Source: Micromonospora cremea (GTDB taxonomy: Bacteria > Actinomycetota > Actinomycetes > Mycobacteriales > Micromonosporaceae). Taken from it: DNA of 64,000 nt. The notes beneath the pieces were generated by a model. It ran no database searches and was not told the DNA's origin. It saw only the letters and a program-made list of their open reading frames with translations. The first letter of the stretch is position 1. Each line of letters opens with the position of its first letter. The stretch lies in the NCBI RefSeq assembly GCF_900143515.1, contig NZ_FSQT01000002.1:4788979-4852978 (forward strand). Direction: 5' to 3'. The position numbers and the translations under genes are program-made. Below are positions 1 through 9,055 of the stretch, in pieces.

Positions 1-91
1 CCGGGGCATGCCTACTGCTAGCGATCAGGAGGAGCTAGATCTGGACTAAGAGTCGACCCCCAGCCAGCCGGGTCCCCGCGGAACTCACTCG

Positions 92-533
92 TCAGCTGCG
101 CGTTCGGCGCAGCCAGTCCTGGGTGAGCGACCGCAGCAGCGCGGGTTGTTCGAACGGCAGGTAGTGCCCGGCCGTGTCAATCACGGTGAAGGTGCCTCGG
201 GGATAGTGGCGCATGGAGCGGAACTGGTCGAAATAGCCGACTATCCCGTCCTGTCGGCCGGTGATCACGCTGACCGGACCGCCGAAGACGATGTCGGCAT
301 CCTCGTCGGGAAGCGCGAAGTCCGGGCCCCCTCGCAGATCTTCCTGGAACTTCTCATCGCCAGGCCCGCCGGAGTCCAGGGCCGCGAGCAGCGTCGCGAC
401 GACAGCCGACGTGCGATGACCCAAAGCCATGTCAAGGTGTGCGCGCAGTTCGGCGGGGGCACCGTCCAGCCAACCCGTGGGCGCTTCGGGCGGCTCAAAC
501 TCAGGCAGGTCCCGGCCTTCTCGCGAAATTTTG
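92..533 (-). pseudogene. alpha/beta hydrolase, C-terminal fragment
   Basis: The translation ends like an alpha/beta-hydrolase: a strand reading VSVITGRQDGIVGY (acid-loop region), then FTVIDTAGHYLPFEQP, where the His of AGHYLP is the expected catalytic histidine, then a final helix ending DWLRR. The nucleophile elbow (GxSxG) and N-terminal half are absent. Homology stops exactly where the 565-bp direct repeat starts at 534, so the gene was cut by the event that placed the repeat. The reading frame runs on into the repeat, but that part is antisense to the SnoaL-like gene and is not hydrolase. It is a remnant with no expected activity. Confidence 0.6.
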
Positions 534-1098
534 GTGGTCCCTACCCGAGTGCAAAGATGCCTCGCGACCAGGAGCCTCGGTCGACCGGCGTCAGGCGCCC
601 GGAGCGATCGCGCAGGCTGAGACGCAGACCCAGGTGCCCTCACGCTTCTGGTACACGTCCGTGTACAGAGCTTCCTGCTCCGCGCCGTCCGCGATCATGG
701 TGTATGAGGCGCGGCCGTGGATCAGAGCAACGTCGCCGAGGATGCGGATCTTGGCCTCGCGCAGCGCGAGATCCTTGAAAGGGCGCGGGTTAGCGATGTA
801 CTCGAGGTACTCGTCGCGGTTGCGGGTGACACCCGGTGTCTGCACGATGAAATCTTCAGCAAGAAACTCACTGAAGCGCTTGGCATCGCTGGCCTGGTCC
901 GCATTGTTGTAGTCAAGGTTGAGCTGCTCGAGAATCGCCAGGTCTTCGGTGGACTGCTTGGTGTCATTCATTTTCTTGCTCCTTCTGTGTGTGGTTCGAC
1001 GTTTGCTGTAGGTGGGCACAACGAACGGCGTTATGGCCCGAGTGTTTAGTGTCGGTTCGCGGCGCCGTCCTAGCAACGACGTCGCGATCTCGCTCGTT
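534..1098. repeat. 565-bp direct repeat, copy 1
   Basis: Positions 534-1098 match 4942-5506 in the same orientation at a constant offset of 4408, with only a handful of substitutions and no indel that I could see. The unit contains a complete SnoaL-like gene with its ribosome site and upstream region. The outer edge of this copy truncates an alpha/beta hydrolase. Confidence 0.9.
591..971 (-). CDS. SnoaL-like / NTF2-fold protein, copy 1
   Basis: 126-residue protein of the NTF2-like superfamily (SnoaL/DUF4440 type): an N-terminal helix (STEDLAILEQLNLDYNNA), a core FLAEDFIVQTPG strand, a helix rich in RDEYLEYI, then strands IRILGDVALIHGRASYTM and a closing GTWVCVSACAIAP. Family members are small enzymes or binding proteins, often isomerases, cyclases or stress proteins; the substrate cannot be read from the sequence. 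The start ATG at 971 follows GGAG eight bases upstream; the longer open frame has no ribosome site. A near-identical copy lies at 4999-5379, differing at about four residues (Gln/Leu, Asn/Lys, Ala/Val and Tyr/His). Confidence 0.8.
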   Translation of the reverse strand: MNDTKQSTEDLAILEQLNLDYNNADQASDAKRFSEFLAEDFIVQTPGVTRNRDEYLEYIANPRPFKDLALREAKIRILGDVALIHGRASYTMIADGAEQEALYTDVYQKREGTWVCVSACAIAPGA

Positions 1099-1379
1099 TC
1101 TCGACGCCGTCCCGCCGCAGCCCGCTCCGGTCCGCGTGGTGTGACGCCGAGGGGCGGTGTAGCTAAGGATGGTGAGCCGACGAGGCGCCAAGTCGGCCCA
1201 GGGTGAATGTCCCCAGCGAGCCCGATAGAAGATACGCATGAGATGCGGCCCGCCGGGCACTATCGTACAACAGGGATCTGCTGCAGGAACGGATCTGTTG
1301 AACGAAGGGTTGATGGCTTCACCGGTCCCGGTTCGGCCGCAGCGCGTGCCGATGCGTGGGCGGTTCGGCCGCGGAGTCG
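1099..1379. other. intergenic, no gene seen
   Basis: About 280 bases between the direct repeat and the DNA glycosylase stop. Short open frames on both strands show no recognisable motif. I see no tRNA and no clear terminator. Confidence 0.4.
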
Positions 1380-2360
1380 TCAGTGGACGCGGTGGTCCTG
1401 GATCGTGATACGCGGGCCGAATCGGGGTTTGCGGAATCCGCTGGCGCCGATGAGCCGCACGATTCGCTGCCGGTGCCCACGCCACGGCTCGAGCAGCTCG
1501 AGCATCCCGTCATCGTCGACGGGGCTGCCGGTGAGCGCCCAGCCGACCTCCTTTGCGAGGTTGTAGTCGCCGACGCTCACCGAATCCGGATCGCCGTGGG
1601 ACCGCTGGGTGGTTTCGGCCGCTGTCCACACGCCGACGCCGGGGATGCTGCGCAGACCGGCGCCGACGCGCTCATCGCCGGAGTCGAGACTTGCCAGACG
1701 ATCCACGGAGGCGGCGACTCTGCTCGCGGCGATGGCTGTGCGGGACTGTGACGGCTGTACACCGGCCCGGTGCCAGGCCCAGGATGGGATGAGGCTCCAC
1801 TCCTGCGCGCTCGGCGTGACTCGCAGGCCGTGCGGTGCCGGTCCCGGCGGGGCAGAGCCGTAGCGGACGACGAGGTAGCGCCAGGAATGGTGCGCCTGCC
1901 GACCGGTCGTCTTCTGCCCGAGGATGGCAGCGACGAGCGCGGAGAACACGAGTCCAGTTCGAGTGAGGTGCAGGCCGAAACACCGGCGGCGTACCTCAGC
2001 GAGCCGCGCGTGACCGGAGAGGTCGAGCCCGCTCCAGTCGTCGCGCGCGCCAAGCAAATCCGGCACGGACGTTCGCGCCCACTCGGCGCCGTCTCCCCAC
2101 GCCCGGATCCGGAACGCACCCCGATCCGCACCCGCCCCCATCTGAACGTGCAGCGTCGCGGGGCCGTCGGGGGTGCGCACCGCGCGCCAGAACCCATCCG
2201 GCGTTGAGAGGAACGTGGGGTCGCCGTTACCGGAGAAGAGCGGCCGCACCGTCGCCCGCAGGTCCACCTCGTGGCGAGGCCGGTACACGTCCTCGTGGAC
2301 GAACTCGGGGTCCGCGTCGAGGGGCATGATGTGAGCGTAGAGTCGGCGAGGGTAGCTCAA
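1380..2360 (-). CDS. HhH-GPD DNA glycosylase, AlkA-like
   Basis: 326 residues, the size of 3-methyladenine DNA glycosylase II proteins. After an N-terminal region, an all-helical domain carries GLVFSALVAAILGQKTT, a helix typical of AlkA-type enzymes. The helix-hairpin-helix reads LRSIPGVGVWTAAE, and the catalytic aspartate is expected in DSVSVGDYNLAKEVGWAL. Such enzymes remove alkylated bases from DNA to start base-excision repair. The start overlaps the stop of the upstream acetyltransferase by four bases, so the two are translationally coupled in an operon of two GNAT genes and this glycosylase. No other alkylation genes are adjacent. Confidence 0.8.
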   Translation of the reverse strand: MSYPRRLYAHIMPLDADPEFVHEDVYRPRHEVDLRATVRPLFSGNGDPTFLSTPDGFWRAVRTPDGPATLHVQMGAGADRGAFRIRAWGDGAEWARTSVPDLLGARDDWSGLDLSGHARLAEVRRRCFGLHLTRTGLVFSALVAAILGQKTTGRQAHHSWRYLVVRYGSAPPGPAPHGLRVTPSAQEWSLIPSWAWHRAGVQPSQSRTAIAASRVAASVDRLASLDSGDERVGAGLRSIPGVGVWTAAETTQRSHGDPDSVSVGDYNLAKEVGWALTGSPVDDDGMLELLEPWRGHRQRIVRLIGASGFRKPRFGPRITIQDHRVH

Positions 2361-2836
2361 CCGAGGTCGCGTTCGAACGCGGCGAGATGCTCGTCGTCCT
2401 GGCCTCCCGCGGGTTCGTGCTTGGGGTACGCGCCGGAGCCGGGATGGATCTTATCGATGAGGTCGGTGTACTCCGGGTTGCGGGCAATGAATTCACCCAC
2501 GACCGGGCAGATGATAGTGATTTTCTTCCCGCTCTCGCGGATCTCTTTTAGGACGCGAGAGACGAGTTCCGTGGCTACCCGATGGTTGCGGTAGGCGGGA
2601 TCGACCCAGGTCGTCAGCAGAACGACACGGCCGCCCACGAACCGGTACGGGAGTTCGGCGATCGCTTCGGCACCGAGGGTGGCGACCCATCGCCCGTGCT
2701 CCGCGTCGTTGATGACATCGAGCTCCCAGCTGGACTCCACCTCGCTAAGACCTGACTTGTTTAAAGCGGCGATGATCGCCGCGTTGTTCTCTTCGCGGGC
2801 GACCGCCTCGGCCTCGAGATTGATCGTCATCGTCAC
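2357..2836 (-). CDS. GNAT-family N-acetyltransferase (NATD1/YidJ-like) 1
   Basis: 159-residue small GNAT protein. The core is RVVLLTTWVDPAYRNHRVATELVSRVLKEIRE, an acetyl-CoA-binding strand-loop-helix in which NHRVA replaces the usual RGxGx(G/A), followed by KITIICPVVGEFIARNPEYTDLI, the hallmark of the short NATD1/YidJ group. The 30-residue N-terminal segment is acidic. The acceptor is unknown. A paralogue lies 29 bases upstream and the glycosylase start overlaps this stop, so the three genes are one transcription unit read leftwards. Confidence 0.8.
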   Translation of the reverse strand: MTMTINLEAEAVAREENNAAIIAALNKSGLSEVESSWELDVINDAEHGRWVATLGAEAIAELPYRFVGGRVVLLTTWVDPAYRNHRVATELVSRVLKEIRESGKKITIICPVVGEFIARNPEYTDLIDKIHPGSGAYPKHEPAGGQDDEHLAAFERDLG

Positions 2837-2865
2837 ACTTTCTGTCGGTGAGCTAATAGGTGGGT

Positions 2866-3324
2866 TTAGGACCGGGGTGACCCTTTGGTCACTCCCGGGT
2901 GCTCAGGGTCGATGAGGTCGGTGTACGCGGGGTTGTGCTCGATGAAGGTGCGCACGATCGGGCACAGGATGGTAACGGTCTTGCCTTGCGCGCGCACGTC
3001 GTCCAGGACGCGTCGGATCAGTTCGGTGGCGATGCCCTGTTTGCGGAACTCGGGGTACACCAAGGCGGCCAGCAGCACGAGTCGGTCGTCGCCGGCGAGA
3101 TTGTAGGTCAGCCCGGCGATCTCGCGGTCGTCGACGATGGCGTCGTAGATGCCGGCTTTCTCGTCGTTGACGAGGGCGAAGTCGAATGCGGGGGCATGGG
3201 GGTCATCGAGCACCTCGTCGATGATGACGGCCTGGTCCTGACTGAGGGTGCCTTTCTCGTCGGGGTGTGCGGCCTCGTCGGGGTACTCGAAGGCGTAGCG
3301 GGTCGGCTCGGCTGGGCCGGTCAT
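2866..3324 (-). CDS. GNAT-family N-acetyltransferase (NATD1/YidJ-like) 2
   Basis: 152 residues, first gene of the GNAT-GNAT-glycosylase operon. It has the same layout as its neighbour: a variable N-terminus, a strand RLVLLAALVYPEF, the cofactor loop RKQGIATELIRR, and the signature TVTILCPIVRTFIEHNPAYTDLI near the C-terminus. The two proteins share the C-terminal signature but little of the first 60 residues, so this is an old tandem duplication or two members with different partners. The start ATG follows a GAAGGGACA ribosome-site-like stretch. Substrate unknown. Confidence 0.8.
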   Translation of the reverse strand: MTGPAEPTRYAFEYPDEAAHPDEKGTLSQDQAVIIDEVLDDPHAPAFDFALVNDEKAGIYDAIVDDREIAGLTYNLAGDDRLVLLAALVYPEFRKQGIATELIRRVLDDVRAQGKTVTILCPIVRTFIEHNPAYTDLIDPEHPGVTKGSPRS

Positions 3325-3404
3325 GGGGGTGTCCCTTCGTTAATGGTCATCAGATCGGTCCCGGGTCGCGGCGATAGTCGGCGTCGGCGACCTGCAGCTG
3401 GATT

Positions 3405-3653
3405 TCACCCTCTGTCGACGACATGCGGCTGGACGAGTACGACCATCAGATGGGTCTTCCAGTACGCGTCATACGACGTCAGGGACCCGTTGGCCCAGAC
3501 GCTCGCCGCAAGCGTCCCCACGAGAAGGAACAGGACGCCGATCCGGTTCTGTCCCATCGCGCCGATCCGTCCGGCGATCGATGGGCGTCGACGAAAACGG
3601 TCGGTGCCCCGCTCACGGCCGCGTGAGGTCTGGATGACGGTGAGGTTCGTCAC
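3405..3653 (-). CDS. small single-span membrane protein, hypothetical
   Basis: An open frame from GTG 3653 encodes about 82 residues: a basic N-terminus (RGRERGTDRFRRR), one predicted membrane span (IGVLFLLVGTLAASVWA), then a short tail with SYDAYWKTHLMVVLVQ. It begins four bases after the MFS transporter stop, which suggests the last gene of that unit. The frame could extend further upstream, antisense to the transporter end, but that part looks like a shadow. I recognise no family and coding is not certain. Confidence 0.35.
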   Translation of the reverse strand: MTNLTVIQTSRGRERGTDRFRRRPSIAGRIGAMGQNRIGVLFLLVGTLAASVWANGSLTSYDAYWKTHLMVVLVQPHVVDRG

Positions 3654-3657
3654 ATGA

Positions 3658-4896
3658 TTACTCACCGTGCTGGCTGTTCTCGGCCGTGTCGGTGTGCGCG
3701 TTGCGTGCGGCGATGGCGGTGAACAGGGTGGCGATGAGGGCGAGTGCACCGTAGCCGAGGGCGATCTGCGGGAGCGAGAAGGTGTGGGAAAGCTGGCCGG
3801 CGATGAGGGCCGGGATCGTAGCGCCGCTGTAGCAGAGTAGGTAGATCACGCTGAAAATCGGTGCCCGGTCGGCCAGTGTGCTTCCGTGCAGCAGACCGCG
3901 AGTGGCGGCGCTGATGGCGATCCCTTGAGCGGCGCCGGCGACGATCGTTGCGGCAATGAACAACGCCAGTGTGCCGGTGGCGATCGCTGTGATGATGCCG
4001 ATCATTCCGGCTAGGAAGGCGATCATGCCGAGACGTTGGGCTGCCGTTGTTGTGAACCGGCCGCCGAGGGGAGCGCCGAGAACGCTGGGACCCATGTAGG
4101 CGGCGAACACCAATCCGACGATGAGCGGGCTGCTGGTGTGGAGTTGATCCTCGACCAGCGCAGGCACGAACGCTTGGTAGAAGGCCCCGGCCGCCCAGGT
4201 GGCCAGGAACACCGCCGCCGCGACGGGGAGCAGATGCCTGACCCGGGCCGGCACGTAGACCCGGGGTCGCAGGGATCGCCAAGCACCCGGCATTCGAGTC
4301 ACGGTCTCCGGGCTGACGGCAATGAGACCGACAGACAGGAGGAGAAGGCCGATGACAACCAGGAAGATGAGGTCGCGTGGCCACGGCCCGAACTGAACCA
4401 GGGCGCCGGAGGCGATGGCGCCGACGGCGAGGCCAAGCATGACTGTCTGGCTGGAGGCGACAGAGGCCAACCACGCAGGCCTGGCGGGTGCGGCGTCGAC
4501 GATGTATGCAGTGAGGCTGCTACTGGCCAGACCGGCACCAAGGCCCATCAGGAGCCGGCCGGTGATCAGGATGCCGATGTCGTGCACGTTCAACAGCAGC
4601 ACACAGCCCAAGAGGAGCAGGGCGAGGCTGGCGATCGAAATGGGCCGTCGGCCCAGATGATTGGACAGTCGCCCCAGCACCAGCAGCGTGGTCAGAGTGG
4701 CGGCGGAGTACGCGACGACGGTCATCGAGATGCCGGCGTTGGTGAATCCGTCCTCGGCCCGATAGATGTTGAACAGCGGGATCGTCGAGCCCACAGCGGC
4801 AAACGCGGCCACCAGGGAGACCACCGCAGATATGAAGGTCAGCCGGAGCGTTCTGCCCCGGCCGGCCACGTTGGTCACTGGTGCCGTGTTGAGCAT
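3658..4896 (-). CDS. MFS transporter
   Basis: 412 residues with about twelve hydrophobic spans. Between spans 2 and 3 the MFS motif A appears as LGRLSNHLGRRPISIASL, and the second half has a degenerate repeat (GAPLGGRFTTTAAQRLG). The N-terminus TLRLTFISAVVSLVAAFAAVGSTIPLF is typical of drug/proton antiporter-type efflux proteins, but the substrate is unknown. The gene lies between the two copies of the direct repeat and immediately precedes a SnoaL-like gene end on the same strand. No regulator is adjacent. Confidence 0.85.
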   Translation of the reverse strand: MLNTAPVTNVAGRGRTLRLTFISAVVSLVAAFAAVGSTIPLFNIYRAEDGFTNAGISMTVVAYSAATLTTLLVLGRLSNHLGRRPISIASLALLLLGCVLLLNVHDIGILITGRLLMGLGAGLASSSLTAYIVDAAPARPAWLASVASSQTVMLGLAVGAIASGALVQFGPWPRDLIFLVVIGLLLLSVGLIAVSPETVTRMPGAWRSLRPRVYVPARVRHLLPVAAAVFLATWAAGAFYQAFVPALVEDQLHTSSPLIVGLVFAAYMGPSVLGAPLGGRFTTTAAQRLGMIAFLAGMIGIITAIATGTLALFIAATIVAGAAQGIAISAATRGLLHGSTLADRAPIFSVIYLLCYSGATIPALIAGQLSHTFSLPQIALGYGALALIATLFTAIAARNAHTDTAENSQHGE

Positions 4897-4941
4897 CGAG
4901 CTGCGCCTTTCTGTTGTCCTGAACTATTCCTTGGCTCCCGT

Positions 4942-5506
4942 GTGGTCCCTACCCGAGTGCAAAGATGCCTCGCGACCAGGAGCCTCGGTCGACCGGCGTC
5001 AGGCGCCCGGAGCGATCGCGCAGGCTGAGACGCAGACCCAGGTGCCCTCACGCTTCTGGTGCACGTCCGTGTACAGAGCTTCCTGCTCCGCGCCGTCCAC
5101 GATCATGGTGTATGAGGCGCGGCCGTGGATCAGAGCAACGTCGCCGAGGATGCGGATCTTGGCCTCGCGCAGCGCGAGATCCTTGAAAGGGCGCGGCTTA
5201 GCGATGTACTCGAGGTACTCGTCGCGGTTGCGGGTGACACCCGGTGTCTGCACGATGAAATCTTCAGCAAGAAACTCACTGAAGCGCTTGGCATCGCTGG
5301 CCTGGTCCGCATTGTTGTAGTCAAGGTTGAGCTGCTCGAGAATCGCCAGGTCTTCGGTGGACAGCTTGGTGTCATTCATTTTCTTGCTCCTTCTGTGTGT
5401 GGTTCGACGTTTGCTGTAGGTGGGCACAACGAACGGCGTTATGGCCCGAGTGTTTAGTGTCGGTTCGCGGCGCCGTCCTACCAACGACGTCGCGATCTCG
5501 CTCGTT
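4942..5506. repeat. 565-bp direct repeat, copy 2
   Basis: Same-orientation copy of 534-1098. The left edge is GTGGTCCCTACCCG in both; the right edge is GATCTCGCTCGTT, after which the two diverge. No terminal inverted repeat or target duplication is visible at the edges, so it does not look like an insertion sequence. Confidence 0.9.
4999..5379 (-). CDS. SnoaL-like / NTF2-fold protein, copy 2
   Basis: Second copy of the 126-residue SnoaL-like protein, read from ATG 5379 with the same GGAG site. It keeps every core segment (FLAEDFIVQTPG, IRILGDVALIHGRASYTM, GTWVCVSACAIAP) and both copies are full length, so neither shows decay. The few substitutions seem mostly to change residues. It lies upstream of the MFS gene at 3658-4896 on the same strand, about 100 bases apart, so this copy may be cotranscribed with that transporter, which copy 1 is not. 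Confidence 0.8.
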   Translation of the reverse strand: MNDTKLSTEDLAILEQLNLDYNNADQASDAKRFSEFLAEDFIVQTPGVTRNRDEYLEYIAKPRPFKDLALREAKIRILGDVALIHGRASYTMIVDGAEQEALYTDVHQKREGTWVCVSACAIAPGA

Positions 5507-5753
5507 CCTTACCGGCACGGTCCCGCTCAGAGCACGGGTCGAGAGCGCGGCTCATAAGGTCGATGCCGCACTCGACGGAGCGCTCCATCGGGAGCCCAAC
5601 GCCGACACGGCCCACGAGATCGAGTCTGTGGCTATTCGATGCGGAGAATGCCGCACGCGCGGTCCTTGCTGGCACCGCCACTGCGGCTCCCAAGAGCGCC
5701 GAGTGCGCCCGGGACTCTGAGCGTCCGGCCACCCCTGACTCGCTCCGGTCTCC

Positions 5754-7049
5754 TCATTCTCTCCGGACGAGTGTCACGAATCGCGTCGCCACCGCGGCGA
5801 GCACGGCGGAGGCAAGGACAATGAACCCCGCCGTGAGGAACACCGTCTGCAAGGTTGTCGACGAAACAAGGATCGCGCCGAGGCCAGACCCTGCCGCCAG
5901 GGCTATCTGAAGGTTCGTCACATTCACCGCCGACGCGGCTTCCGGGATTTCCGGGGCCGCGTCGAGTATCCAGACCAGCGTTCCCGGGTTCACGATTCCC
6001 CAGAACAAGCCCCACAGCACGAGCAACAGGCCAGCCACCCAGGGTAAGGTGCCCGCGCTCGCCAGCCCGACGAGCAATGCGGCCACTACCGTCGCCGACC
6101 CGGCGAAGCTGCCGATTACTCCGCGCTTGAACAGCGATCCGGCGACGAGTGAGCCGACGATGCCACCGCAGCCGTAGATGACGTACAGCAGGGAGATCAC
6201 GTCGCTGGACAGATGCGTGTGGTCCATCAGGAACGGGGTGACATAGGTCCAGGCGGCGAACTGTCCGATGAACACCACCGCGCCGGCTGCCATCCCCAAC
6301 CGGGCGGCCCGCCGCGTCACGACTTCTACGAGATCACGCAGGTGCGTACGGCCGTCTGGCGGAATACCCGGCAGCACGACCCTCTGCACAACCACGACGA
6401 GCAATGTCGCCGCCGCTGCAATGGCGAAAGTGAGACGCCAGCCGACGAGGTTGCCGAGGAACTGTCCCGCAGGCAGCCCTACCACCGTCCCACCCGAAAT
6501 ACCCGCCGCGATGATGGTGATGGCGCGAGTTCCGCCCGCCGGACCCACCAGCTTGGGTCCGACCGGTGAGACCACGGTCCAGAAGGCTCCGAGGGTGGCG
6601 CCGAAGAGCATCCGGGCGATCAGCACCAGGACGAAGTTCGGCGCCACCGCGACGACCGCGTTCGACACCAGCACCGTCAGACCCAGGACGACGATGACCG
6701 AGCGCCGGTTGAAGCGGCCGGAGCCGAGGAAGAACAGCGGCGCCGACACCGCGGCGCTGACACCCGGCACGAGCACCATCAGCCCTGCGAGGCCGAGCGA
6801 GACATGCAGTCCGTCGGCGATCTGCGGCAGCAGCCCCACTGGCAGCGTCTCCGTCATGACGATGACGAACGCGCCGAGCGCGACCGCACCGACGGACGCC
6901 CAGCCCCGCCTGCTACCGGGCTCCCCAGCAGTGGCGGCAGCGCGGGCGGCTGCAGGCTGAGTCGGGACGGCCGCGGTGCACGTCGATGCCGTGACCACGC
7001 GCACCTGCGGTGCGTGGTGTGTCGGCGTCGCCTCCGCGTGCTCGATCAC
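5754..7049 (-). CDS. MFS transporter, DHA1 (AraJ/NepI-like) type
   Basis: 431 residues. After a 45-residue hydrophilic N-terminus come twelve hydrophobic segments. Features of the DHA1 efflux group are ETLPVGLLPQIADGLHVSLGLAG in the first span-loop region and the motif-A variant FFLGSGRFNRRSVIVVLG after span 2. Proteins of this group export arabinose, purine nucleosides or drugs in other bacteria; the substrate here is unknown. The start is GTG at 7049. The gene stands alone: OsmC is 227 bases upstream and the direct repeat lies downstream. Confidence 0.8.
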   Translation of the reverse strand: MIEHAEATPTHHAPQVRVVTASTCTAAVPTQPAAARAAATAGEPGSRRGWASVGAVALGAFVIVMTETLPVGLLPQIADGLHVSLGLAGLMVLVPGVSAAVSAPLFFLGSGRFNRRSVIVVLGLTVLVSNAVVAVAPNFVLVLIARMLFGATLGAFWTVVSPVGPKLVGPAGGTRAITIIAAGISGGTVVGLPAGQFLGNLVGWRLTFAIAAAATLLVVVVQRVVLPGIPPDGRTHLRDLVEVVTRRAARLGMAAGAVVFIGQFAAWTYVTPFLMDHTHLSSDVISLLYVIYGCGGIVGSLVAGSLFKRGVIGSFAGSATVVAALLVGLASAGTLPWVAGLLLVLWGLFWGIVNPGTLVWILDAAPEIPEAASAVNVTNLQIALAAGSGLGAILVSSTTLQTVFLTAGFIVLASAVLAAVATRFVTLVRRE

Positions 7050-7275
7050 GCGTTCTCCTCACTCATCGCATGCTCCTGACCGGGCTCTGCTCTGTAAGCA
7101 CCCCAGGATGTATCCGCGCGAGTCACGCGGGCAGTCAAAACAGCTCACGTTGCGATCTATAGGCGCCGCATCGCGTTCAAGCTGTCGCGGTCGATGGACT
7201 CACTGTCGCCGCCTGGGGCGGAACGACAACTGCTTGCTGCATTGCCGTGATCGCCGAGCGGCCAGTGGCCTGATT

Positions 7276-7704
7276 TCAGCGCGGTCCGATGAACTCGGTC
7301 CTCACGCTCCATGCGAACTGGATCAGCAGGGTCACCGGGGACTTGTCGGCGATGTCATGCATCACCTTCAAGTCGTCGGGGTCAGGGTCTTCGCTCAGTG
7401 TGATCGTGCGCTGCAGGTAGCGCTCTGCGCCGTCCTGCTCGGGTTCGTGGTAGTCGATCTCGACGGTGATGTCGCCGGCGGTGTCGTACTTGTAGTCGAC
7501 GTACTGCCTGAGGGTCTGAGCGGTGCACGACGCGAGCGCCATCAACAGGTACTCCGTCGGCGTCGGGCCGTCGCCGAGTGCGCCGTGGTGCGGTTCATCG
7601 GCGACGAACGTGAAGCCGCGGGTGGTCATGTCCGTGCGCCGGCGCTCAGTGGCCGGAAGGACAGCTCGGGCGGATGCGACGACACGATCCCGATCGGTTT
7701 CCAT
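7276..7704 (-). CDS. OsmC family protein
   Basis: 142 residues from ATG 7704, chosen because AGGAAGG lies eight bases before it; the longer open frame has no such site. The family signature is clear: GPTPTEYLLMALASCTAQTLRQYV, carrying the conserved cysteine of the helix, then strands DITVEIDYHEPE and ERYLQRTITLS, then the C-terminal DKSPVTLLIQ. The usual second redox cysteine (KxCPVxxxL) is replaced by Ser in DKSPVTLL, so a peroxidase mechanism through a Cys pair is doubtful. Function is therefore only assigned to the OsmC/Ohr fold. Confidence 0.8.
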   Translation of the reverse strand: METDRDRVVASARAVLPATERRRTDMTTRGFTFVADEPHHGALGDGPTPTEYLLMALASCTAQTLRQYVDYKYDTAGDITVEIDYHEPEQDGAERYLQRTITLSEDPDPDDLKVMHDIADKSPVTLLIQFAWSVRTEFIGPR

Positions 7705-8179
7705 CTGCCGTGCCTTCCTGTAGATCCTGGTAGTGAGGGTCGAGGTACGCGGATCCAGCGGCAGCCGTGTCGCTGTCTGAGCGGGGGCAGCGGCCGGGCG
7801 TGTCACTGCATGACCGGGTACCTCCGCAGGCTAACCTCCGTGGACTGGATAGTCCAAGTCGGTCACTCGTTGCTAGAACCGCTCGGCGCTCGTGAAACCG
7901 CCCCCTCAGGGTGTTAAGGTGCACTGAGAGGCGGCTAGGACCACGATGCCCCCAGGTGAACTCGTTCACCGCCAAACCCCGAGATGGACTCATTGGTCCG
8001 TTAGGGGCTAGGATGTGCCGTCGTTCACGCATCAGGGCGGCGATCGTCATCGCCTCCCGCGGCTCGGGCGGACTCCCGCGGTGAAGACGACCGGCACCTA
8101 CTTTCGGCCATCGTGTCGCGCCAAGACCCCTCGCACGGAAGACGTCGACTTTCACCCGACAGCGGCCAGTGCCCAGCTC
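7705..8179. other. intergenic, no gene seen
   Basis: About 475 bases between OsmC and the transposase scraps. No open frame has a recognisable domain and I see no RNA gene. Confidence 0.35.
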
Positions 8180-8454
8180 GCTGGATGGTCTTCTGCCTGC
8201 GGAACAGCTTCGGCCGGTAACGGTGGCGCTTGAACTGCGTGCGCACGCTCCCGCCGTCTCCTTGGTAGCCCTTGTCCGCGAAGGTCATCACGTCGGCGCC
8301 GGTCAGCGAGTCGATGATGCCGTGAGCGCGGGCGGCGCTGAGGTCGTGGGTGGCGCCGGGCAGCGCGGTCGATGCCCAGATCAGCCGACCCGCCGCGTCC
8401 GCGATGACTTGCACGTTCACGCCGTGCCGCTTGTGTTTGATGCCCCTATGTTCG
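8180..8454 (-). pseudogene. IS5-family transposase fragment (DDE_4-like)
   Basis: The minus-strand translation reads EHRGIKHKRHGVNVQVIADA, ATHDLSAARAHGIIDSL and FADKGYQGDGGSV, the middle of an IS5-type DDE transposase: the D of ATHD and the D of ADKGYQG are characteristic. Both the N-terminus and the C-terminal part after RRQKTIQRA are missing. It is fused directly to a piece of an IS110 element at 8455, which marks a recombination or insertion joint. Confidence 0.65.
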
Positions 8455-8583
8455 TCAACTGGTAGCGGTCGTGGGTGTTGCGGTGATGATTTTGAAGATT
8501 TCGCGAGCGATGTAGCGCTTGAGGCAGCGGAGGATGTCTCGTTTGGTGCGGCCGTCGGTGGTGCGGCGCTGGACGTAGGCTCA
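8455..8583 (-). pseudogene. IS110-family transposase, C-terminal scrap
   Basis: Forty codons ending in TGA at 8455 read YVQRRTTDGRTKRDILRCLKRY and then IAREIFKII, the extreme C-terminus of an IS110 Transposase_20 protein. The same block, in the form RAQQKSDAEIRRCLKRYTARHMF, ends the larger IS110 at 13014. Nothing upstream continues the frame. Confidence 0.6.
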
Positions 8584-9055
8584 GATCCCCATTGACGCTG
8601 CCTGACCCATACCGACCAGGCTCCCCCCAGCGGGGGTCGTGCTCCATTGGGCGTGCGGAAACCACCGGCCCGAGCGATACGAGCCGCCCTCCGGCAGTCC
8701 ATAGCTTCAGGGCCAGGTCGTGCGCCTACTCTCTCGACCACTCGCGGAAGCAGCAAGGAAGCACCGAACGTGCCGCCTGCGGGCGACACTCCACGACAAC
8801 ATGCGGGGCGATGGCCGAGCTGAGAGGCACGGAATGACAACCGATGGCAGCAGACGATGCGCCGCACCGGCGTTCCGCCGGCCGCCATACCTGAATCTCC
8901 ATCGCGGTCGTGCTACGCCCCGTGTAACGCCTCCGGCGACGACATCGCCCTATACCAATGGGGCGACGATCTTGTCGCCGACCCGGCACCGGCCTCCGAT
9001 CACGACACGCCGGCTCGCCGGGCATCACGGGGTATCAACCGAAGGGAGACCGCGT
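8584..9055. other. upstream region of the secreted propeller gene
   Basis: About 470 bases without a supported gene. Frames on both strands are open but arginine-rich and motif-free. The promoter of the downstream gene should lie here; I could not pick a convincing -10/-35 pair. Confidence 0.3.

Noticed and set aside
4036..5028. 330-codon plus-strand frame
   Set aside because: Antisense to the MFS transporter; its end only reads the direct repeat backwards.
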